Below are positions 26,101 to 38,100 of a stretch of DNA of 64,000 nucleotides, piece by piece. Source of the DNA: Dromaius novaehollandiae (lineage: Eukaryota; Chordata; Aves; Casuariiformes; Dromaiidae). Position 1 is the first letter of the stretch. Every line of letters starts with the position of its first letter. Both the position numbers and the translations under genes were made by a program. The DNA is taken from the NCBI RefSeq assembly GCF_036370855.1, contig NC_088105.1, positions 7,941,619 to 8,005,618 on the forward strand, given 5' to 3'. The notes under the pieces are model-generated. The model made no database searches, was not told the DNA's origin, and saw nothing but the letters and a program-made list of their open reading frames with translations.

Positions 26101-29100
26101 CGCAGACCTGAAAAATCCCCCGGGACCTTGGGAAGCGTACGGACGTTTCTCGCGCTTTGCTGCCGGTCCTGGCAGCGGTTCTGCGAGCTCGGCGCCGTGA
26201 ACCGAAACGCCGGAGCGCCATCAGGTCTCAGGGATGGCCCGTTCGCAACCCAACCCTTTTGTGAGGCTGAAAAGGGGTAAAACGGACTTTAAGGTAAATT
26301 GCCGACAGCATTTCGGTTGGTGAGGAGGCAAAGACTCCAGCCGCATCTCCGGCGGAGCTGGTCGTGCAAGGAAAAGGGGAGCGGAGGGCAGTGGAGATGC
26401 TGTGGCTGAAGTCCGCAGATGTGACTTTCTGACGTTTCTGATCTCTTGCGTTGAGAGGGGCCGTTTCTGCATGCTCGTTTTTGCGGGCGGCCCTGCAGCA
26501 GAGCCGCCTTCGGGACTGGTTTTCACGTGCCGGGAGCTCACTGCTCCGGGCATCGACGTGAAAATGCGATCGCAGAAGCAGAGGAGCTGGCGTGGAGCTG
26601 AGACCCGCGTGCTGCCTAATCCCTGCTGAATGCACAGCTCGGTGCTAAGCTTCGCGGCACAACCCCTGTGCTAGCGACGGCGGGTGGGCTTCCCAAAAAG
26701 TGCTTCCTGCGAATCTAATACCACTGCCACCTGAAATTACCTGTGCACTTTCCAAAATCTCACGCGGTCGCCCTTCCCCGTGGTGCTCTCGGCTGTTTTC
26801 CCTCAGCAGTCTCGGTTTGCACCTGCAAATAAGGTACCCAAACGTGGTAACTCTTGAACCAGAGCATCTTGCAGACCAGAACACCCCGTGCGCTTTCTCT
26901 CAAAAAATCTGTGCATTTAGTCTCGTAATGATCCACAGCTTTTGGTTTTTTGACTGTATTTAGTGTGATCTTTAACATAATTTAAGATGAGAATGCATGG
27001 ATGGTCTGGGAACTGCCCCCACAATTAAACCCTGTTTTTCATGAGAAACAGCAATAAAACCAGGAGTTTGTCAGTCCAGGAAAATCATCATATGATCCAG
27101 GTGATCCAGCTTTTACAAAACCCTGAAAGCTTTGTTGCTGCTTGCGAGTTCCCCTGTCTGGCCCTTCGGAAAGGCTTTGTGCCAATCCTGCTTTAAGACT
27201 CCACGTATGCAAAAGGTTTCGAGAAATCATGGTTTGGAAACTACCATTCTTTTGTCTTATACGGAAAGTTTGATTTCCCCCCCCCCTCCCCCCAAGCGGA
27301 ACAAAATGAAATTTTGGAAACACTGAAATCCTTCGCAAAGTTAAACTATGCTTCCCAAAGCACCCTTGTCACCGGGCTCCTTAGTACCCGTTAGAAAGGG
27401 ACTGCTGTCCAGTATTCAAGACAGCAGACCTGGAAGTCTAGTTGCTATTCTAGAAGTCTAGATTATAATCTGGGTTTTGTTTTTTGCATAGCCACAGACT
27501 CTCTGTGCCGTGCGTTTATGCATCCCTCCTTTAATTTTTAGCTTGGCTTCCCTGTCTGTGGAGCAGAGTCTCATTTCTTTCACAGGGTTAATGAGTTGAT
27601 TATTTGTCCATTGCTTTAAGATTCCCAGAAATGAGACTGTAGAGAGGTGTTATGCTGCCGATGGGATCTACATCGCAGAATTAACTAGTAGGCAATGCAG
27701 GATCAGTAGAAGTATTTCATGCAGCGTGATTGAATATCTGTTTACATGAAAACAAATGAGAGATTGCAGTGCCTAAGCCTAGAAAATGTCCTTTGTAGGA
27801 GCTTTGAGTCATCATTAAAATCTGATTGTGTGCTAAAATTGGCTAACAGGTCTAAACATAGGTCTAAACATTATCCAATATCATTTGTGTATATGTTTCT
27901 TTGAAGACCTTATCTGCCCTAGAGCATCCGCTGCTCTGCGGTGGTGTGTCACAGGGAGAGGCAGATACGATCTTTGCTTAGAGAAAAGGATTCGGGGTAT
28001 GTTTTGCTCTCTTTTGTCACTGCCGGAAAGAAACCGTTCGTCCAAAAGCCAGTGTTTCCTGCGTATCATTAAGACCAACATTCACAGCCGCGTTTGGCTG
28101 AATAAAACAGTGAGTTATTAGTCCGAGGCTGAAAGCAAAATACCCCAGTGGTGCCATCGGGTAATACTTTGGGTCGGCAGTGACTTGATTCTGTGTTTCT
28201 GAATTAGCGTGTGTTAATTACGATTAATTTTTCCGCTTCAGGGAGAACAGAGGCGGTGATAAAAAACTTCAGCCCACACTACAGATGCCAGTATGCCGTG
28301 GCTTTCTGCAGGCACGTGCAGAACGAGCTGGAGCAGCACCGGGACTCCCAGTCCCAATTCCTGAAGACCAAGGTAGGAGCACACGGGGACCGGCGCCCAG
28401 GCCGATGCTGCCGCGCACTCCTGCTCTCCCGGCAGGGCAACACCGGCATGGCATGAAATCATTAATACATTGAGCACTGAAGTAACACTTTTAGTACTCA
28501 CAGTGTGTGAAAAACATGATCTGGAAGAAGATCAGCTACCAAAAGGGCTTCGTTTTCTAGTTTTTTCCCAGGAGTGATGCATGCCCTGCAGTAGAGTTCA
28601 TAGGAGCAACAGTTCCTCAAAGCTTCTGAAAATCAAGCCCAATGTTTTTAAAAGTTATTTGGATATTTGCGTATATAAAAAACAGTGCAGAAGTGTTCAG
28701 TTTGCATGTGCAGATGCCGGCTTTGGCTTCATTAGGTGGAGAAGTTGTTTGTGGGTGCAGGTTTAAGGTTTACCCTTGAAAATTTGTCCTTGTTTTGACG
28801 CTTTTACAGTCTGCACCTTTCGGGAGGGCAGTCTAGGACAAGAAGGACCTCTCTGCACATTTCTGGCACAAAGTATGCCTTTCAGCAAGGCTGGGTTTGA
28901 CACTTGGACAAAAACTGGTTTCTTCCTGATCACCGCAAGATTTTACGAGACTCTTGGGCCAGAGATCATACGTTCAGGGCAGAAATTTATGTGGGAAATT
29001 CAGCTAGCCTTTTCATCCCATAGGAATCCCACAGGTTCTCATAAGGAACATGATAAAATGTGAAAGGAGCTATGGAAATATGTTCTTCATTAGAGGAAAA

Positions 29101-32100
29101 GAGGCAAAAAGAGAGAGAAAAGTCTCTTTATTAAAGGAGAATGTGGAAAAGCAGACTTTAGTATAAGGAGAGGTACAAACCTAAACTTCTCGGTTGGATT
29201 TGCGTGAAATCACAGATGATATTCTTGAAATGGAGAGGCGAAAGCAAAGAGGTGGCATATAGAAAGTGGGATAATAGGAGAGCCCTGTCTTTCAGAAAAA
29301 TATGTACATGTTAATTATAAGAGCACAGGTGCCAAAGTGTTACAGAGCAACATGAAATAATTCACTATTTTATAATAAAATTCTTTGCTGCATCAGTGAA
29401 ATGCTTTTTAGCATGTAGTGGAAAATTGGAAATAATGAACTATACGGCCTCTTACTTGCAATCAGCCCATCACCTGAGCAGTAAGGAAGACTGTCTCGGT
29501 CACGGGAATCGAGAGGTGGTTTGGAAAGGCCGAGGTTCCCCGCTGCCTGGAGCTGCAAGAATTTGATTGCATCTGCAGTATCCGATTCAGCACGATGTTT
29601 ATTACCCCAGATTGCAGATGAAGACTCAAAGGCCTCGTAGTGACTTTAAAGAAAACTTTAAAGAAAAGCTGTGCAGTGACCATTAGTCGAAAGTAATTTC
29701 AAATCCAGTAAATTGTCTTTGCAGCCCCCGGTGGAAGCTGGGACGGTCTTATACGAAACAGAGGTGCTGCATTTTGCTGAGGACCTGAAGAAGTGGAAGG
29801 ACAGATACGTTGTTATCAAAAATGACTATACCGTGGACTGCTTTGAGACCAAAGAGGTAAATGCTTCCTCCTGTACTATTCTTCTGTGCTCCCCAATGAA
29901 CCGATATCAAATTGATATGTGGCAGCTGCTGCTTTTTTTTTTAACAGCACTTTGAACTTTCCTTTACATGTCGCAGAACCCTTCTGGTTTGTGTGTCGTT
30001 GCAATACGTCGCCGTGCTTCTGGAGCTGGATTTGCAATAGCAGGTTTTCGGTTGCTTCGCGCCGACTACGGCGAAGCGTTTTGTTTGGCAGCTGCCGTGG
30101 TGCTAGCAGTCAGACTAGTTCTGGCCTTCAAATGAAACAAATGGGGCTTAGAAGAAAATCCCACACTTTTGCCCCCCCCCTTTCCCCAGCTCCTCACCAT
30201 GGCTGATAAACACTGAGAGAATATTTTTAAATATGCTTTCGACATTTAAAAAAGGTTTCAGATTTGAAATGCCCAGGGAATACATCTGAAATTCGGTCTG
30301 AGAGAAACTTTTCCCTTTGGGGAGTATCCACATGCATTAGCTTTGTAAATGAATTGTCTGTTTTATGTTTTTGCTATCCTTCAATCTTTATTTTGACTCC
30401 CTCTCTCTTGATTTTCCAGGCCTACCAGAAAGGAGCCAGCCCTAAATATCATATTCTTCCTGCAGGAGGCAAAGTACTGACTTCAGAAGAAGATTACAAT
30501 TTGCTGTCTGATAAACATTTTCCAGATCCTGTTGGTAAGCACTGGTAGAAGTTGAATTGCCAAACCTCAAGCCGTTTTCTCTACACAGTCCTCTTTTTGG
30601 CCGGCTTTGAGGCAAGATTTTCAAACCGGGTAATAGAAGATGCATGCAGCATGTTTTCTGAGCCAAAATATAGTGCCGGAATGCACATATATACTAAATG
30701 CTGTACACTAGTGTTCGGAAAAATACTGGAGCCTGTGTTTTCAGTATCCCTACACAAACACTTTGGAAGCTCTGCAGAGCAAACCCAGGAGGAGGCTCAA
30801 AACCACAGTACTATTTTCCAGCGCTTTGTTAATATTCCCGGTTTATTTGTTTCCATTTTTAGATGGCAGTTGCCTGTGTTGATTTACACTTGACGATATG
30901 TCCCACAGAGAGGGCAGGAAATGTTGCTGAGTTTGGTTTGTCTGTACCTGGAACCGCTGTGATTCCTCCTGTCCCCAGCCCCCGTCCGTGAAAACGGAGA
31001 AGATGCTGGGTTTAAGGCACCGGATCTGCACACGTTCCGGGGTCAAATGTGGAAAATCAGAACCGTGTGAGGAAAGGGATAAGGGGCGCAAGCAGAGCAA
31101 TATCTTCCCCTTTTCTGAAGTCCTGTCTCATACTACTCAGGGTTGTGAGTGCTGTAACATGTCCTGTCTACGCCCTCTCCCAAAGTGGTGCTGGTGGCCT
31201 CGGTTGGCAGAAGGCTGTGGACACCAGACATGTCATGTGGGGCAGCCCGATGCCAGCTGTAGGCTTCCTGTGGGTCTCCCTCTGCAGATGGCCTCTTTTA
31301 TGGCCATTTTGCCCCTTTATATAATGCTGAAGCTTTGGCTCCACAAGACTTCTTCCGAGAGGGCCTTCTTGTGGCTGGAAACTTGATGCAAAGTATGAGA
31401 CAAAATTATTTTTATTGATGCAAATTTTGTTTTTATGGATGCAAAGTATGAGACAAAATTATTTTTGTTTGTTGATCCTTAAATGGTGCTGTACAATGGC
31501 CCATGGGCACAGAACCCAGTTCACACTCCAAGGTAAACTGGACTTGAAGGTACTTTGCTCTTTCTTTGCTTTACCTCCAAGAACTTGAAATGACACCTCA
31601 AAAGGTAACGTTGCAGTTCTTCTGTCTGAAAGCTTTAGAGCTAGGGAAATAGCTGCTGTTCCTGTGAGGTTTAATGTGGCTTGTTTCTACATGCTGTGTG
31701 GAGGAGACCGGAGTTGCACAGTTATTTATTTGCCGTGAAAACCTTGTTCCCCAGCAGCTACAGTCCGACAAAAGCACTGATTCTCTGTTCCCCCGCAGAT
31801 ACAACCCAACAAAAGCTTTGATTCTTGGCAGCTGTAAACTTTGTCCTGACAGTAGTTTCTTGGGCAATTTTACCAAAAGTGTGTATTTTATATCTAGCTC
31901 GAATAGTCGCCTCTGCATAATACACAGAGGTTGGTGCCTGCTGAGTTGGCAGGTCCAAGGCGTTTCAGGCTGCATCCTCACCTCAGGGGCCAATTGCTTG
32001 GATCAAGGGGGAGACAGCTGAGTTTAAAACCTGGATTTTTCATGTGTCATACCTTCTTGCTTGCAAAGAGTTACTGTTTTAACCGTTCTTTCTCTGCTGT

Positions 32101-35100
32101 CACTAGAAGAGGAAAATTGCAGCGCGCGAAAATCCTGAGACATCAATAAATTTTAAATTAGGATATCTGTATTTTGTGTAGGCTCCAGTGAGAAGGAGGC
32201 CACCCAAGCCTTTGCCCAGCTGCCGAAGGAGTTTCCCGTGTACCTGTGGCAGCCGTACTTGAGGCACAGCTACTACTGCTTCTCGGAGCCCGAAGCGCAG
32301 AAGCAGTTCAGCGCAGTGCTGAACGATTGCGTGAGACACTCAAACCACGGTAAGCACAGAAATGGTTTCCCGCTGTATTCCATTTACAGCTGCAGCTTTA
32401 AAGGCCAATTACAATAATTATCTTGTAGAAAAGTGAAAGAAAAACGGAAGGGTTTTTTTGAAAGAGGCTTGTTTCTCAGTGCCTTGAGGAAGGCCTACAT
32501 TGGCATACGCCTTCTTCTTGCTTTGCTAGCAGCTAGGTTAAGTTGGATTTGAGCTATAGTGTACTAAGTTTGGATACAAAACATGGTAATTGCTTTGAAA
32601 GTGGCATTCCACTCTTTGTCAGCTGATCTAAAACCTTTCCCATGATACAAAATCATATGAAATGTTTACTAAATATGGTGGGTCAAACTCTCACCTGGAT
32701 CTGCAAGCTTGACAAGTGCGTCATGGGTGTAGCAGACCACGTCTGCACAGTGTTGGAGGAATGTAGTCTCCCAGTACATTTCTCTGATGTTAAACATAAA
32801 TCACCAACAGTCAAACATTTTATGGTTTTTTCAAGTGTTTTTCTTTAGACAGCAACTCAAACACTCAGCTACGGTTAAGCCTTGTAGTTGGGATATGAAT
32901 TGTGCGTAAGACACGATACTGGTGAATTTTAAATCTCACTTCCTGAGTACATAAGACTAAAAACCTTCTAAAAAACAGACTTGTGGCTTGCTAGGATTAT
33001 AAAAACAACCTTGCTCCCGTGGAATGTGAAGAGCATTTACGAGTTGGGTCCTTCAGACAAAGAAATGCCTTCCTGTTTTCCAGATGAAAGGGGCTGATGT
33101 GATTCTTCTTTTTCCATCAAGCTGCTCTGACTTCCCATTTGGTGTCCAAGCTTTTCCATGCCTTTCCAGGCTTTTCCATGCCTTTCGTGTGGCTTCTGAG
33201 TCCCGTCTGCTCCTCCTGCCCTTGATGGGAGATGAGAACGCTCAGTAACTTCTCCAGCAATTTCAGCTGCTTGGGCCTCAAGGCCATGCTTGTAGATGTG
33301 GTGTGCCAACAGTCATTTTTACTTGCAGATCCAGTGTCTCCCAGTGTTTTTTTAGCTGTCACTCCTGTCTCCTTGTCATCCTCTTCACCCCATTACCCTC
33401 AGACAGTTGTCTCGTACCGTCTTCTCTGCATCCTTGTCAGCTGCCTTCCCTTTTCCCATGTCTCCACTGCCAAAGATAATCCCGGCCTCCTTTAAGACTC
33501 GGTTCCCGTTATGGAAAAAAAAATTACTCTGTTTCTAGGCAATCGCCGAAGATAGGCAGTTATCCGCGCCGTGCTCGGCGGTGGCTGGCAGCAGGTGCAG
33601 CCTTTGTAGGCCACCTCACGGGTCTCTGCCCTGCTGTAAAGCAGGTGGCATACCCTCACCCGGGACCCCCGCGTCCCGCTTGCCGGCTGCTTTGCAAGCT
33701 CTCGCAGAGGTCGGCGAGCCAGAGCGTGCCTTTCCGTCTCCGCTTGCTGGGCACAGACCTGAGTAAGTGGCTCCGGTGCGAAAACTCCACGGCAAAAACC
33801 CCGTCGCAGGGACTGTAAAAGCTGTTTCATGAGTAGATTAACATAGGCTGGAGGCCTCAGTCTAGGAGGAGCACACGTTGCCTTGGCGCTTTCACATAGG
33901 TTGAGTCTATAAAGACTGAATAAATATTCCCTGTATAGCTGCCAGATGAACCTAAATTCCCACAGCGTTCTTAAAAGAAAAGTTTGCCCCCGTGGCTTAT
34001 AATTCTGATTAGTCTGTCCCTGTTGCTGCGGTCGCCCAGTATAAAAGTGCTCCAGCCTTTAAAAACCGATCCCTTTGTTCTGCGGAGAACTGCAGGAATC
34101 GGTAAGGAGATGGGGATACAATCAAGTTTTCCTGGCACTGTAAGTCTTCCATGACTTGAAGCCTTTTCATTAGGCTTGGATTTTTCATTTCCCTCTTCTC
34201 CAGCAAGTGTAACAGGCCTGACAAAGCTTTTGGCAGCTTTTTTTTTTTTTTCCTTTAAACTAAAGTTCAGCACATCACTCTAGGGGACAATTCTGAATTG
34301 GCAAAAGATGGGACTAGATGACCTCATAGGTCTTTTCCATCTCTAATGCCTCGGAGTCTGTGTTTTATTATATTTCATGTCTCAGCTGTTGCAAATTTAT
34401 GCATCTGTTCCAGGATTTATCCCCCTTGACTTTTCCTGCAGTCAGGTTTTTATCTGATAGTGCTTCTTAATGACATTACAGTACCCTTAGCAAGGCTCAT
34501 TCTTTCTGCTCAACAGACTAATTGGTAGATAAAGGCAATCTGGAATAACATCTACTGTTACACTAGTAAAAAGGAATAGGTTTTAATGGCTAAGGAAATG
34601 CAAACTATTATTTTCTTGGATTCCTGGAATTATACCATCTTCTATGAACTCAGATGCTATGGGTGGAGAAATGATCACTGACCAGCACCTCAAAAACCTT
34701 AATTCTGCCCTTGAAGAACTTTCTCAGGGTTTTATTTAACCTTTCTCTCATAACTGAAATATGTTACTTTATAGTTGCTTTTTAAAGTTTGTATGGAACC
34801 AATTACATTACAAAAACCAGGCATGTGAACAGCTTCAGAAAGTTGTAGACATGTGCAGCAATATTATGGGTAATAAAGCTCTTGATATGAAAATTAGCTG
34901 TGTTCTTCTCAAAAAATTGAAAAGAGAGAAGAAACGTGAAGAAATTTGCAAGTTTAGCTGCATGTAGCAATAGCTCACTGAAAATTTTGCACAGCAGGAC
35001 AGGATCGAGTGGGATAAGGAGCACTGGCTAAGGCACCGCTCTCTGCACTGCTTCTAAAAAGCGCTATGTTCACTTTTGCCAGGGCAGACTTTGTCAAGGG

Positions 35101-38100
35101 CAGGAGAAAGAGAGATGTAATGTCTGATCAGGAGTTGCCTTACAGTCTTTTCTGTAAACTGTCACTAGGAGTTCAGAAAAGGAATGCATCGTGCTGTTTT
35201 TTAGGAAAAAATCCAGAGGAGGTTTTGGTTAAAATGTTTGCTTTCTCCCAGGAAGCAGCATTAAACCTTTTGTGCCTACTAATTACGGCTTGCTGAACAG
35301 GAAACTTCAGTGAATCAGCATGTGGTCTTGACTAGGGAGCTGCCCTGGTATTTAGGTATTTCCTCTCCTTAGAGTCCTTCTTTTTAAATAACTGGTCCAG
35401 CCTGTGTTTCTGGGTTTTCTGGTCAGAAATCATGGTCAGAAGAGTAATTACAATAACATTTGGCTTTAGTGGTCGCTTCTTGCAGGTATGAGTCAGATGG
35501 ATGGAGTGTGGGTTTCTCCTACCTCCCCAAATTTCCTATCGTGTTCACAGGACTTTATACTCATTGATGCATGTGCCGTTCCAGGGGACAGCAATGTCCT
35601 TCGTGATCAGCGGAGTAGGTAGACCTTTTGCACCCTGCTTGGGTGCGGTTCAGATAAAACACATTCGACAGCTTTAAGATGTGCCTAAACCAACCAGAAC
35701 GTGACTGGTCATGATATTAAAAATACTGTAGCAGAATGGATTAGATTCTGCGAGTTACCCTGATTCTGGAGGTTAATTAACCCAAGTATAGAAATCATTC
35801 CAGCTCAGTGATTCATTTGGGCAACTCCCATTTTGATCGCCGTAGTAGTTCTGCGTAGCTGCCTTTCTCGATGCCTTGGGATTTTGAGAAGAGACCGAAG
35901 GCTTTGGGGTTTTAAGCCGTGAGGCCGTGTGATTAAGGGCTGATCTCCGTCAACGCAAAGGCCCCCCCCAGCCACCTCATCTGTGCGAAGGGAGCGCCCA
36001 GAGCCAGCTGCCCCAGGGCTGTGCAAGGCAGGGATCGGCTCACGGTCCGGGTGGGGAAGGACTAAAGGTGGGAAAAGGCAGGGAGCAGATTGGCCTGGGG
36101 AGGAAGAAGAGTGGGAAAACGCAAGGAGAAGGGTAGAAAAGAGGCCGGTCGGGTGTGAACGGGTTGCTGGTCAGGACGCTTGTGCTGTCCAGCCCTGCTG
36201 CTGCTCACTGCCGTCTGTCCTGTCTTGTTGAACTCCATTTCCGACTGTTTTCCTGGTGAGGGTGCTCTCCCTTCTGCGTGCGTGTGTGTGCAGAAGGCGG
36301 GAGAGATGCAACGAGAGGAGGTCTGGGTACCGGCAGCTGGAGCCGGGCTGCAGCCTCGGGGGCTTGGATGTCCCGTTGCCGGCAGCTGCGGAGACCTCAG
36401 CCTCCAGGGCCAGCCACTGGCGGGGTCCGTGTGATGTATATATGTAACATAGCTACATCCTGTAGTGGAATATATGTATATTTGTATATATTCCATGAGA
36501 GGACTTCTATTCTGATGAGCCGGAGAGGAGGAATAGGATCAGGCCATCCATGCCATTCATGTTTGTGTGAGTGATGTGTGTTTTTTCTGTCTGTGGATTT
36601 GGGTGGCAGGCATACTGTATATATATATGTATATACACACACACTATATATGTATATATGTATATGACATACTATATATATGTAGTATGTATGTTTGCCT
36701 ATGGAGAATACCTCTCAGCCTCGCTACGGGCTGGACCCAGGGACAGGGAGCTGCAGCAGCCTCACATCTACTGGGCTACTGGATTCAGCAACCCCAACAT
36801 AAACTATCCTTGCATTTCGTTCCCTTTTCTAGCTGACTTTGAGTCAAATATATTTCAAAATTCCTTTTTAACCATCCAGTATGTGACCTTTCTCCTATTA
36901 AAATTAACGGTTGTATAGCTTTGTTTCCAGGAAAAGAAGGATGGCGGTGAATTTGCATACTCATTACAGAGATGCTCCTATCTGATCCTTGCCATTATCT
37001 CAAAGCTACTTTACAAAAGGTCCATCAAAAAGCTTCCTTCCCTCCATAACTGCCCCTCCTTTGCTAGCAGCTTCGTAATTCAGGCCTTCGGTGTGTTGCA
37101 TTAAAGAAAACTGCGTGTCTTGTATGCAGCTCTGAAATGCCACAATTCATTTCTCATGGAAAATTTTTGTCTAGGCATAAGATATAAAATATTCGCATGA
37201 GCACACTTGCCATTTCGAAGTTTTTTGGCTATGGTGAATGAAAGGGTCATTGACATTAGTTAAACAACATAAACGTGCATGAAGAAAGATAACGTTTGAG
37301 AAGGTGTCTAAATAAGGCTCATGGGTCATCCAAACCGTTCTTTGCAGAAGGGACTTCTTCCAAGCCAACAGATACAGAGGAGTCAATAATGAAATATGGT
37401 GGTATAGAGTAATATGACTTAGTGATGGCTCTTGGAGAAAGACAGAAGCAAATTGTGGCCGTATCTCCTGATTTAGGCTTTGTGCAGCATATTAAACTTA
37501 AACTTAAGAGATGCTATGCTTCTCCATAATGCAACATGAGATTGTCAGCTTTTTCAAGGAGAAGATAATTCCACCTACAGAGAAGATACAGTTGTCTGGC
37601 TACAGTGCTACACAATTAAGTTTTCAACGTTAATTTTGTTATGCTATTCCTTACGCTATATAACACTCACAGTATTTTCCCAGGGTGATTATATAGCCTT
37701 CGCTGTTGTAGTAAAATTAAAAAATAAATGTTTAGACTAACAAATGTGTCAAAACAAAAGATAGCTGTCATAAGATGATGCAAGTTGAAGGGTTACTGTA
37801 GAACTCTTGCTTTCTGATCTGATTTTCATTGGGAAGCATTGACAGCATATCAGCTTAATGGTATTAGTAAATAATTAGCATGACTGACTGCATTAGAATT
37901 TTTTTACCTGAAGATAGTGTATCATTATATAAAATATATTACTGTATTTGTTTCCATATTGAGGATTTGCAATTAATTCAGGAGAATAACAGCATATGAG
38001 AATAAATATGTATCCTACTGCCCTTTTCTTATAAACTTCCTGATAGAATGGGCAGCAGGAAGGAGACGTTTCTGCCTGTAATATGTTTTTCTAATGTTCC

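Larger units (their letters stand above)
5141..28241 (+). other. NIBAN1: NIBAN1 intron 1 (23.1 kb)
   Basis: GT-AG intron (gtaggg ... gcttcag) splitting a Gly codon. It continues the CpG island to about 5870. After that it is mostly unique sequence of middling GC with several CpG-dense patches (about 9715-9860, 20325-20470 and 25930-26640). Open frames inside it are short, non-homologous and overlapping on both strands, so I treat them as chance. No intronic RNA gene is recognised. Confidence 0.85.
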
